From Actinomycetota bacterium (lineage in GTDB: Bacteria > Actinomycetota > Thermoleophilia > Solirubrobacterales > Solirubrobacteraceae): a stretch of 64,000 nt of DNA. Position numbers and translations under genes: made by a program. Below, piece after piece: positions 41,927 to 49,364 of this stretch. Numbering within the stretch: position 1 is the stretch's first letter; each line of letters begins with the position of its first letter. The notes beneath the pieces were generated by a model. The model saw only the letters and a program-made list of their open reading frames with translations. It made no database searches and was not told the origin of the DNA. The stretch is taken from contig VAXW01000005.1 in the NCBI GenBank assembly GCA_005884115.1, positions 744,001 to 808,000 of the forward strand, read 5' to 3'.

Positions 41927-42484
41927 TCATGCACCAGGTCCTGCGTTGAGCCAGTATGCGAGCTCCCGGTCGGCACCCTCGCCGTAGATCTCGAAGACCA
42001 GGTCCGCGCCAAGAGCAGCCACGCGACCTAGGGTTCTCGCACGTAGCCTGACGCTGCTATTCGACTGGGCCTTGAAATATCCGCAGCAGAAGTCCGCGGT
42101 GAGTGCTTGCTCGGCCATGAGCTGTCGCAGCCTGTCGGCGCCAGGCTCCAGGAGGTCAAGCAGCCAACTCAGGTGGTCGTCGAGATCATTTCCAGGTTCC
42201 GGCAGGCCCATGCTGGAGCTGAGCAGCCAAATGCCGCTCGGCCAGGGTGGGTAGGTTGTGCCGCTGGTGGGTGAAGCCGGTCGTGCTTGGCCCTTGCGAT
42301 GCGCTAGATGGGGTGATAGGCCCGTCGCTCGCGTGATCGTGTCGGGGTCAAGTCCTGCGCCCATAACGCGAAATGCGGCTCTGCTCGCATCGGCGTGATC
42401 GCCGCCAAACCGCGGGTAGTCGGGCAGCTGAGGTTTCGGGTCCCTCGCCGTTGACATCCCGTCATGCATCGGCTGCTCTGTCAC
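41927..42484 (-). CDS. DUF4279 family protein
   Basis: A 185-residue protein from GTG 42484 (ATGs 15 and 27 bp further are alternatives). The pattern D-P-D-T-I-T-R-A-T-G-L-S-P, H-R-K-G, G-I-W-L-L-S-S-S, then a helical block with D-L-L-E-P-G and L-G-A-D-L-V-F-E-I-Y matches the DUF4279 family, often found near immunity or contact-dependent genes. Function unknown. It marks the left end of the accessory stretch. Confidence 0.75.
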   Translation of the reverse strand: MTEQPMHDGMSTARDPKPQLPDYPRFGGDHADASRAAFRVMGAGLDPDTITRATGLSPHLAHRKGQARPASPTSGTTYPPWPSGIWLLSSSMGLPEPGNDLDDHLSWLLDLLEPGADRLRQLMAEQALTADFCCGYFKAQSNSSVRLRARTLGRVAALGADLVFEIYGEGADRELAYWLNAGPGA

Positions 42485-42517
42485 GGTTCATGAGGTTTGC
42501 CGGATGCTCCGCCCACA

Positions 42518-42650
42518 GGTGTCTGGGTGCGTCTGACCGCCAAGGGCAGAGAACTTCTCGCTACGGCGATTCGCCTCACGGCCGAGGGCCGCTTCACTGC
42601 CAAAGGCGCCAAGCCACTGATCGTGACCAGGCCGTTCACTATCGAACAGG
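42518..42650 (+). pseudogene. Decayed C-terminal fragment of a surface protein
   Basis: The frame encodes G-V-W-V-R-L-T-A-K-G-R-E-L-L-A and T-A-E-G-R-F-T-A-K-G-A-K-P-L-I-V, the pattern that ends many secreted actinobacterial proteins (compare L-R-L-T-S-A-G-R in the large Ig-like protein). There is no start, signal peptide or N-terminal domain, and the frame runs on into unrelated sequence. A remnant of a lost gene is the simplest reading. Confidence 0.55.
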
Positions 42651-42814
42651 CGGCCCGGGCGGCTAAGCAGCGCCTCCTCCCTGCTTACGCCGGATTCGCC
42701 CGTGGACTCCAGCACGGACTCCGAGTCCGCTCCAGGTTGCGGTCACCAGCGGTTGCTGGCCAGGTAGGAGAGGGGTGTGATCAAGAGGTGGGAGTGTGAG
42801 AGGGAGAGACTGGA

Positions 42815-43225
42815 GTGGGGAGGGGGGGAGTACGATTTCGAAGGCGGGGCGATGTGCACGCGGCGTGGCGCCCGGCGAGGCGAGCAGAGAGGCAACGAGG
42901 GGGTCGAGGTGGCGAAGATGAGGATGCGGGGGAGCTTGAACTCTTCAGCCTGCCGAAGCATCCGGGCGGGCCATTCGGCGAACAGCCGTCAGCGCGGTAC
43001 AAGCGCACAGAGGAGAGTGCCGCGAGCAAGTACTCGCGTCCGATTGCCTTCGCGAGTGGCATCAGGGGCGTTGTCGCAACAGCCGCCGACGTGCATGGCC
43101 CGGCGAAATGGCTGCTCCGGCCATTGATCCTCGGACTTCCTGCCGCGCTGTCCAACTTTTGGCGGAGAGCACGCGAGCGCAGAAGGCAAGACGTCCTTCT
43201 GCTCGGCCTCACATCGGGTCGGTAG
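42815..43225 (+). CDS. Weakly supported ORF before the Tim44-like gene
   Basis: A frame of 136 codons from GTG 42815 ends 2 bp before the Tim44-like start. Only the latter two thirds look protein-like (K-H-P-G-G-P-F-G-E-Q, Y-S-R-P-I-A-F-A-S-G, W-L-L-R-P-L-I-L-G-L-P); the first 35 residues are Arg/Gly-rich and the same bases look as good in another frame. It may be a broken gene with a frameshift. No family recognised. Confidence 0.35.
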   Translation: MGRGGVRFRRRGDVHAAWRPARRAERQRGGRGGEDEDAGELELFSLPKHPGGPFGEQPSARYKRTEESAASKYSRPIAFASGIRGVVATAADVHGPAKWLLRPLILGLPAALSNFWRRARERRRQDVLLLGLTSGR

Positions 43226-43227
43226 TC

Positions 43228-44736
43228 ATGGGCATCGGTCGAGCGGGGCGCTTGTGGCGGCTTGGGCTCAGCTGCATCTCGGCCGTGCTCGCAGCGCTTA
43301 CTGTGCCGTCCGCTTCGCTGGCCTTGGCCGGCGGCGGTGCCGGAGGGTTCGGCGGTGGCGGCGGCGGTGTGGGCGGGGGTGGGGGTGGCTTCGGCGGTGG
43401 CGGAGGCGGCTTCGGCGGCGGATATGGCGGCGGAGGAGAAGCTAGCGGCATCGGCGCATTGCTTGTGCTGCTGATCGCGTTGGTCTCCCTCTACCTGTTG
43501 ATGGGTGGTGCACGGCAGTGGCGAGCCGGCAGGCGCACTGAGAACCGCGAGCCGCGCTCGGCTGGGCGGCTCATCCGCGTGCTCAAGGGCGTGCTTATGT
43601 GGCCAGTCGATCTGGCGCTCGAGCGGCGACGTCTGGGCCCGCGCAGGCAGAGGGTCAGGCTCGCTGCGGCGGAGGCCTCGGAGATGGATCCACGCTTTGC
43701 GCCGGACATGGTCAGCACCGAGGCAGAGGCGCTATTTCGCGCGATTCAGACCGCGTGGAGCGCGGACGATCGCGCTCAGCTTGCCCGGCTTGTCGGCAAG
43801 GATCTGATGGCCGAGTGGGAGCTGCGGCTGAAGGGCTTCGCGAGCCGGGGCTGGAACAACCAGATCGAGATCGAGGGCCCGGTCCACGCCGAATACGTCG
43901 GCCTACGCAACGCTGCCGACGACAGCGCCAAGCGCGTCGTGGTCCGGATCACCGCGCGGGTTCGCGACGTGGTCATCGACCCTAATGGGAACACGATCCA
44001 CCGATTGCACAGCGTCAGTGACACCCACCACATCTGCGAGTACTGGACGCTCGGCGTTTCAGGCCCGCACTGGGTGCTTCTGTCGATCGAGCAGCACCGC
44101 GAGGGCCTGCACGAGCTCAGCGAGGAGATCCTCCCCTCCCCCTGGGCGGATACGAAGGCGCTGCAACGCGAGGCCACAGTGGAGCAGGCCGCAGCGGCAA
44201 GCCTGGACAACCGACAGATGGCAGAGATTGTGGGTGCGACGTTCGCTGGGGATGCGCGCGCCGCTGCTCTGGACATATCGCTCGTCGACGACCGCTTTGC
44301 CCCGCGCGTGCTCGAATCCGAGGTCGATTACGCCGTGGCCGCATGGACCGAGGCGATCGACGGCGAGGACGTCTGGCTAAACGCAGTCGCGAGTAGAGCC
44401 GCGGTACAGGAGCTCCTCTATCCGGACGATCCCACATGCGAGCGTCGCCTCGTCGTCCGCGGTCCTCGCCTACGTTCGGTCACGATCGTCGGGCTCGATC
44501 CCCACGCCAAGCCGCCGACGATGACGGTCGAGCTGCGTGCGAGCGGGCGCCGCTACGTGGAAGACCGCACGACCACGACGGTTCTCTCAGGCGATCGTTC
44601 GATCGAGACCTCGTTCACCCTGCGCTGGCGCATGGAGCTGACGAACGATGATGCCCACCCATGGCGGATCGCCGAGGTTCTGGACAATGCGGCGATCGCG
44701 AGGGAGCGAGAAGGTTTCCGGGCCGCTCCACGGTAG
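43228..44736 (+). CDS. Tim44-like membrane protein with tandem NTF2-like domains
   Basis: A 502-residue protein from ATG 43228. Signal peptide (about 1-33), a Gly-rich run (34-70), one membrane helix (about 74-92: I-G-A-L-L-V-L-L-I-A-L-V-S-L-Y-L-L), then a cytoplasmic part. Residues about 160-310 match the Tim44-like domain (E-A-L-F-R-A-I-Q-T-A-W, E-Y-W-T-L-G-V); residues about 340-490 repeat the fold (Y-A-V-A-A-W-T-E-A-I, R-Y-V-E-D-R, W-R-M-E-L). In mitochondria this domain docks the import motor at the membrane; bacterial versions are uncharacterised. First clear gene of a set with the Clp-N and SurA-N-like genes. Confidence 0.85.
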   Translation: MGIGRAGRLWRLGLSCISAVLAALTVPSASLALAGGGAGGFGGGGGGVGGGGGGFGGGGGGFGGGYGGGGEASGIGALLVLLIALVSLYLLMGGARQWRAGRRTENREPRSAGRLIRVLKGVLMWPVDLALERRRLGPRRQRVRLAAAEASEMDPRFAPDMVSTEAEALFRAIQTAWSADDRAQLARLVGKDLMAEWELRLKGFASRGWNNQIEIEGPVHAEYVGLRNAADDSAKRVVVRITARVRDVVIDPNGNTIHRLHSVSDTHHICEYWTLGVSGPHWVLLSIEQHREGLHELSEEILPSPWADTKALQREATVEQAAAASLDNRQMAEIVGATFAGDARAAALDISLVDDRFAPRVLESEVDYAVAAWTEAIDGEDVWLNAVASRAAVQELLYPDDPTCERRLVVRGPRLRSVTIVGLDPHAKPPTMTVELRASGRRYVEDRTTTTVLSGDRSIETSFTLRWRMELTNDDAHPWRIAEVLDNAAIAREREGFRAAPR

Positions 44737-44763
44737 GCGGCGTGTGAGAGCAGCCAAGACTCC

Positions 44764-45486
44764 GTGTTCGAGCGCTTCACTGAACAGGCCCGCCAGATGG
44801 TCGTGCTGGCGATGGAGGAATCGCGGGCCCTGAAGCACAACGAGGTCGGCTCTGAGCACCTGCTGCTCGGGATGGCGGCCCTAAAGGACGGAGTCGCTCC
44901 GACCGTGCTCGCGGAGGCTGGCCTCACGCTCGAGCGGGTTCGACAGCAGGTCGTGCGACTCCTCGGCGAGGGCCAGGAGGAGATGCGCTCGGGCTCGATC
45001 CCGTTCACGCCTCGTGCGAAGCAGGTTTTCCAGTTCTCGCTGCGTGAAGCGCAACGCCTCGGCGACACCTCCATCGATAGCGAGCACCTGCTCTTGGCCC
45101 TGCTGCGATCGAAGGAGGCCTTGCCCGACGTTACGGCGCAGATCATCGACGAGCTCGGCGTGGATATTGACACGCTGCGTGACGAGGCACTTCGCGTTAG
45201 GCAGGAGCGGTCGGTCGCCGAGCGGGTCCGCCGCGCCCGACCAGCACGCGAGCAGCCGCTTGACGAAGCAACCCTAGATCCGCGCGCACGCGAGATCTGG
45301 GACTCGGCTGTCGCCCGCGCTCGCAATGCAGGACGGACGACAGTGGTGTTCGAGGACCTGCTAGAAGCCCTTCTGTCGGACGGGAACCTAGAGATGGTCC
45401 TGTCAAGCATGGGCGTCGACGTCGCGCTCCTACGCGTGCGACTTCGCGCCACCGGTTGGAGCGGATCCGAGGCGGAGGAAGGCTGA
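44764..45486 (+). CDS. Clp N-domain-only protein (no ATPase)
   Basis: A 240-residue protein from GTG 44764. It begins like ClpC (F-E-R-F-T-E-Q-A-R-Q-M-V, N-E-V-G-S-E-H-L-L-L-G) and has a second Clp-N repeat (F-S-L-R-E-A-Q-R-L-G, I-D-S-E-H-L-L-L-A). A charged linker leads to a third, divergent repeat (W-D-S-A-V-A-R-A-R-N, F-E-D-L-L-E-A-L-L). There is no AAA+ module, so no Walker motifs. Clp-N domains bind adaptors, substrates or arginine-phosphate; alone it could deliver or decoy substrates. 27 bp from the Tim44-like gene. Confidence 0.88.
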   Translation: MFERFTEQARQMVVLAMEESRALKHNEVGSEHLLLGMAALKDGVAPTVLAEAGLTLERVRQQVVRLLGEGQEEMRSGSIPFTPRAKQVFQFSLREAQRLGDTSIDSEHLLLALLRSKEALPDVTAQIIDELGVDIDTLRDEALRVRQERSVAERVRRARPAREQPLDEATLDPRAREIWDSAVARARNAGRTTVVFEDLLEALLSDGNLEMVLSSMGVDVALLRVRLRATGWSGSEAEEG

Positions 45487-45488
45487 CC

Positions 45489-46196
45489 ATGACGTGTACT
45501 GGCAGACGTCGCATGCGATCACGAGCCAGACAACCATCGTACGTCCGCCTCATGGTCGCCTGCACGGGCGTTTGTCTCGCGGTTGCGGCGTCGGCACCGG
45601 CGCAGACGACCGCGGTGGAAACCTGCCCACCGCCGCCACCGCCGGCACCGGCGACCACCGCACCGATCGCACCGGGCTCCGCTGAGTCGGCGTCAGGGCG
45701 GCTCGTCGCGTGCGTCGGATCCCAGCCGATCACCGCATCGCAGTTCCGCCACTGGGAGCACATCGCAAGGCGAGCCGCGGGCCCTCGCCGCAAACACCAT
45801 CCCCACGCGCGTGCGCTGGTCAAGGAGGTCATGGGCTTCCTAATCTCCTCATACTGGGTGATCGGTGAAGCGCGGGACCTTGGCGTCGAAGTCTCCGCTG
45901 CGAGCGTGCGCCGCAAGTTCGATCGCATACGCCGCGAGCAGTTCCCCAAGCGCGGGGAATTCAGGGCCTTTCTCCGCAGCTCGGGGGAGACTGTGGCTGA
46001 TCTTCTGTTCCGAGAGCGGGTGAACCTCCTGTCCAACCAGATCACGCGCCACATCATCGCCGGCAAGCACGGTGCGGCAGCTGTGGAAGCAATCGCCCAC
46101 TACGCCAGCGAACTCCGCGCCAAGTGGCGTGCGCAGACGTACTGTGCTCTCCACTACGCCGTGAGCCAGTGCGGACACGTGCAGGCCGTTCTGTAA
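45489..46196 (+). CDS. Secreted SurA-N-like chaperone protein without PPIase domain
   Basis: A 235-residue protein from ATG 45489, 2 bp after the Clp-N gene, with GGAGGAAGG inside that gene's end. Signal peptide to about residue 39, a poly-proline linker, then a SurA N-terminal-like helical region (V-G-S-Q-P-I-T-A-S-Q-F-R-H-W, L-I-S-S-Y-W-V-I-G-E-A-R-D-L-G-V-E-V-S, F-D-R-I-R-R-E-Q-F). The isomerase domain is missing; only a short end with two cysteines follows. Extracellular folding helper, by inference. Confidence 0.82.
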   Translation: MTCTGRRRMRSRARQPSYVRLMVACTGVCLAVAASAPAQTTAVETCPPPPPPAPATTAPIAPGSAESASGRLVACVGSQPITASQFRHWEHIARRAAGPRRKHHPHARALVKEVMGFLISSYWVIGEARDLGVEVSAASVRRKFDRIRREQFPKRGEFRAFLRSSGETVADLLFRERVNLLSNQITRHIIAGKHGAAAVEAIAHYASELRAKWRAQTYCALHYAVSQCGHVQAVL

Positions 46197-46495
46197 GGCG
46201 CCCGACAGGCAGCGCTCGCAACCGTGCATCGCCTAACCCCTCGCAGCGTCCAAGCACCTTTGGGCCTGGAATGGCGCGTCGGCCGTCGCTGGGCGGCGCG
46301 CCGCTTCCCGTGTTGGCCCATGCCCGGAATGGGCGAAGCCGGCAGCGAAGTCGCCTGGAGCGTGGCCGAGCTCAGCGTCGGCGACGGCCCCGCGGCCTGA
46401 CTCGCTGCCATGGTCGCGGTGCTCCTCGGCCTTGGCGCCCTGCCGCCGAACGCCGAGCTGGGGTCGATCATCCCCGGTCTGCAAGGCTGGGCGGG
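46197..46495 (+). other. 299-bp gap, no gene recognised
   Basis: G/C-rich sequence between the SurA-like gene and the glycosylase gene. Short frames exist on both strands but have no family likeness or ribosome binding site. GGCCCATGCCCGGAATGGGC at 46315-46334 can form a hairpin and could end the upstream operon. Confidence 0.45.
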
Positions 46496-47068
46496 ATGAT
46501 CTGCTTCGGCGCAGGCGACCCGCTGTACGAGCGCTACCACGACGAGGAGTGGGGGCGGCCCGTGCACGACGAGCGCGGGCTGTACGAGAAGCTGTGCCTC
46601 GAGGCGTTCCAGAGCGGGCTGGCCTGGATCACGATCCTGCGCAAGCGCGACGCGTTCCGCACGGCGTTTGCGGACTTCGACGCCGAGCGGGTCGCGCGGT
46701 TCGGCAAGGGCGACGTCGCGCGCCTGCTCGCTGACGCGGGCATCGTCCGCAACCGGCTGAAGGTCGAGGCGGCGATCGCGAACGCCAAGGCGACGGTCGA
46801 GCTGCGCGACGGACCGAAGCCGCTGCCCGAGCTGGTCTGGGACCACGCGCCGACCGGCCGCGCGAAGGCGCCGCGGTCCTGGAACGACGTTGCCCCGCTC
46901 ACGACCGAGTCGACCGCGCTCTCGAAGGAGCTCAAGCGTCGTGGCTTTCGCTTCGTCGGCCCGACGACGGTCTACGCGCTCATGCAGGCGTGCGGCCTGG
47001 TGAACGATCACCTCGCCGGCTGCCGCGTGCGCGCCGATGTCGAACGCGCCCGAAAGGGCGCGCGTTGA
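46496..47068 (+). CDS. tag: DNA-3-methyladenine glycosylase I
   Basis: A 190-residue Tag protein from ATG 46496. Y-H-D-E-E-W-G-R-P-V-H-D-E, E-A-F-Q-S-G-L-A-W-I-T-I-L and the zinc-snap residues (Cys3, His15, then H-L-A-G-C at the end) are present. It removes 3-methyladenine from DNA. Stands alone, plus strand. Confidence 0.93.
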   Translation: MICFGAGDPLYERYHDEEWGRPVHDERGLYEKLCLEAFQSGLAWITILRKRDAFRTAFADFDAERVARFGKGDVARLLADAGIVRNRLKVEAAIANAKATVELRDGPKPLPELVWDHAPTGRAKAPRSWNDVAPLTTESTALSKELKRRGFRFVGPTTVYALMQACGLVNDHLAGCRVRADVERARKGAR

Positions 47069-47143
47069 CGCCGGCCCGTGGGTGTCGCGCCCGAAGGACG
47101 ATGAGAGCAGGGAGCGCGTCAGACCGGAGCGTAGAAGTTTGCG

Positions 47144-47794
47144 CTACTCGAGCAGGAGGCTGACGATCTTTGCGGCGCGCTCCACCTCGGGTTCGATCGT
47201 GAGCAGCGCGTCGTTGTAGATGAACCCCTCGGTAACGCGGACGACGGCGTAGGCGAGCGTGTCGGGGTCGATCCTGGGGCGGAAGGCGCCGGCTTGTACC
47301 TCTTCGCGGTAGAGCTCGGCGAGCTTCGAGACGGTGCGTGATTGGACGCCGGCGGTCGGGGAGGTGAGTATGCGCAGGGCTGCCTGCGTCTCCTGTCGCA
47401 GGAAGGTGTGTAGCGGCTCGGCTTCGACGAGCGCGCCGACGTGCTGGCGGAAGATCGCGAGCAGGCGTTTGGTGCCGGTGTGCTTGGGGTGGTCGCGCTT
47501 TGCCTGCTCGAAGATGTCGTCGGATAGGGACCAGAGGATGTCGCTGAGCAGCTGCTCGCGTTGGCCGGTCCACCTGTAGAGCGTTGTCCGGGAGATGCCG
47601 AGCTCGGTGGCCAGGGCCTGCATGTCGACGCGCTGGCCGCGCAGGTACATGCGTCGGGCGGCCCTGAATGCGGCCGCGGGTGTGGGGGTCGTGCGAGTCA
47701 GCGCGGGGTCCGTCGCACGCGCCGCCGCGAGCGCGATCGACCAACCGAGGTCCACGCTCGGCTCGAGATTGGAGATCGCGGGGGTGGTGCTCAT
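47144..47794 (-). CDS. TetR-family regulator, QsdR-like
   Basis: A 216-residue protein from ATG 47794. It differs from plain TetR proteins in a long N-terminal extension before the helix-turn-helix (M-Q-A-L-A-T-E-L-G-I-S-R-T-T-L-Y-R-W), and the C-terminal part (F-L-R-Q-E-T-Q-A-A-L-R-I-L-T) matches the QsdR-type ligand domain, named from the regulator of a rhodococcal lactonase. Divergent from the secreted-protein operon, with two palindromes in between, which suggests that it controls it. Confidence 0.85.
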   Translation of the reverse strand: MSTTPAISNLEPSVDLGWSIALAAARATDPALTRTTPTPAAAFRAARRMYLRGQRVDMQALATELGISRTTLYRWTGQREQLLSDILWSLSDDIFEQAKRDHPKHTGTKRLLAIFRQHVGALVEAEPLHTFLRQETQAALRILTSPTAGVQSRTVSKLAELYREEVQAGAFRPRIDPDTLAYAVVRVTEGFIYNDALLTIEPEVERAAKIVSLLLE

Positions 47795-47842
47795 AGCGGC
47801 ATCGTAGCGCCGAGGACGAATTCGCCGTCTGTCGGTAGGTGG

Positions 47843-47859
47843 ACATTTACGAAATTTGT
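47843..47859 (+). promoter_or_regulatory. A/T-rich inverted repeat, possible TetR operator
   Basis: ACATTTACGAAATTTGT carries the palindrome ATTT-ACG-AAAT (47845-47855) with outer ACA/TGT. It is 49 bp from the regulator start and about 80 bp from the operon start. Confidence 0.35.
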
Positions 47860-47877
47860 GTTTTGGCAGGTCTTACT

Positions 47878-47890
47878 GCGGGTAACCCGC
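47878..47890 (+). promoter_or_regulatory. Perfect 13-bp palindrome, possible TetR operator
   Basis: GCGGGTAACCCGC is a perfect inverted repeat about one central base, 50 bp before the ATG of the secreted protein. Together with the element at 47843 it could let one regulator control both directions. Confidence 0.4.
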
Positions 47891-47939
47891 TCCCAGTTGA
47901 TGTGTGAAGGAAGCAGTTGTGGAGGAAGGAGCTAGTTCG

Positions 47940-49319
47940 ATGCGAGGGTTTTGGTCGCGAGGCGCCGCGAGGTTGTTGGCGCTGGTCGTGGGTGGATTGG
48001 CGCTGCTCGGAGCTGGTGCCGCGCCCGCGGGCGCCGGTGCGCTCTCCTCACTGCCGAAGGGCGCCGAAATCGACGTGCGCAGCTGCACGTACGGACCGGA
48101 CGAAACGCACGCAGGCCGCTATAGCGGCCAGTACCTGGTCGATCGCGATGCCTACTACGCGATCGTGTTCGTCCCGAGCGACCTTCCCGGCGGGCACTTC
48201 CGCTTCAAAGGGATCTACCCCCGCGCGCGCTGGTTCTCGTTCGAGAGCTACAACGAGGCGCTCGCGAGCCAGGGCGTCCTCGACGACAGCGAAATCGAAC
48301 CCGACCCCGGCTCGGTCAACCCGCTCGCGCCGGGGCACAAGTACGTCTTCGGCCAGCGCTACACGGTCGACGTGAGCATGACCCCGCCCGCGGAACGCAA
48401 GAACCCGCACCCCAACATCCTCTACTCGGGCTACCGCGAGAACCCCAACTACGGCGGCCTCGACCACTCGCCCGTCGACGGGCTGCTCTACCGCGTGTAC
48501 GCGGCGCCGGGTACCCCCGAAGGCGACGTCGAACTGCCGCACCTCTCGTGGGTCGTCGACAACCCCGAAACCAACCCGTTCCAGGGCGAAACCGAAGTCT
48601 GCCAGGCGATCAAAGACACGAGCCTCAACCACACGACGATCCTCACGCTCAACCAGATCCTCTCCGAACGTTTCTCCGACCCGACGCTCTCGCCGATGGA
48701 GAAAGAATTCGACGTCCCTACTGACGAGGTGCCGCGCAACCCACCGTACGTGAACCTGCTCCGTCCGGCGAGCAACGGCTACCAGGGCGCCTACTTCAAC
48801 TCCAAGACGCCGTACCTGTACATCAGGCCGTTCGGCGAAATCTATGGGCGGTTCGTCGCTATCCGCTTCAGGGCGCCAACCTTCCAGCAGCAGCCGTTCA
48901 AACCCGCGACCGGAAAAGAGCAGGTGCGCTATTGGAGCTGGTGTGACGCGCAGTTCGTCTCCCCCGTCAACATCACGCAGGCGTGCATGATGGACAGGCA
49001 GTTCAAGATCGGCAAAGACGGCTACGCCATGCTCGTCATCTCCGACCCCTCGCAACGGCCGGTCATCGAAGGCAAACCGTGGCACAACTGGATGCCATGG
49101 CCGGGCGGCGGCGCCGACATCAACATGCGCCAGATCGACCCCAACCCGGTCACCTATCCACAGTCACCGTACTTCTATCCCCTAATGAGTGAAAACGACG
49201 GGCTCGACTACATCCGCGGCGTGCTCTTCGAAGAACAGGTGCGGCTATGGATGAGCGAATACTTCCCCATCGTTCGCTACTGCAATAGGGAAAAGTTCGA
49301 ACACAAGGAATGCTTCTAG
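47940..49319 (+). CDS. Secreted protein of unknown function, partner of PQQ-type protein
   Basis: A 459-residue protein from ATG 47940 with a strong ribosome binding site (GGAGGAAGGAG). Signal peptide to about residue 32. The body is beta-rich with Y-Y-A-I-V-F-V-P, F-K-G-I-Y-P-R-A-R-W-F-S-F and P-D-P-G-S-V-N-P-L, a pattern loosely like DUF1214-type proteins. Six cysteines outside the signal peptide suggest disulfides. No catalytic motif is clear. Glutamate favours GAA (about 22 to 6). Forms an operon with the propeller gene 45 bp on. Confidence 0.8.
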   Translation: MRGFWSRGAARLLALVVGGLALLGAGAAPAGAGALSSLPKGAEIDVRSCTYGPDETHAGRYSGQYLVDRDAYYAIVFVPSDLPGGHFRFKGIYPRARWFSFESYNEALASQGVLDDSEIEPDPGSVNPLAPGHKYVFGQRYTVDVSMTPPAERKNPHPNILYSGYRENPNYGGLDHSPVDGLLYRVYAAPGTPEGDVELPHLSWVVDNPETNPFQGETEVCQAIKDTSLNHTTILTLNQILSERFSDPTLSPMEKEFDVPTDEVPRNPPYVNLLRPASNGYQGAYFNSKTPYLYIRPFGEIYGRFVAIRFRAPTFQQQPFKPATGKEQVRYWSWCDAQFVSPVNITQACMMDRQFKIGKDGYAMLVISDPSQRPVIEGKPWHNWMPWPGGGADINMRQIDPNPVTYPQSPYFYPLMSENDGLDYIRGVLFEEQVRLWMSEYFPIVRYCNREKFEHKECF

Positions 49320-49364
49320 CCACACGCCGCTGGGCGGCGAGCTAAGTCCGGGAGGGAGATTCAA

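Larger units (their letters stand above)
42485..43227 (+). other. Gene-poor 743-bp stretch with remnants
   Basis: Between the DUF4279 gene and the Tim44-like gene. It contains the surface-protein remnant (42518-42650), a purine-rich run around 42785-42830 (GAGAGGGAGAGACTGG... on the plus strand), and a weak frame ending at 43225. No RNA gene is seen. Base composition is more varied than in the core genes. Confidence 0.6.

Noticed and set aside
42777-43127. Alternative plus frame with I-K-R-W-E-C-E-R-E-R
   Set aside because: Its second half is Ser/Arg-rich and the competing frame reaches the Tim44-like start; at most it is part of a broken gene.
43340-43440. GGTGGC-type repeats that look like a microsatellite
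   Set aside because: They encode the Gly-rich linker of the Tim44-like protein and are explained by it.
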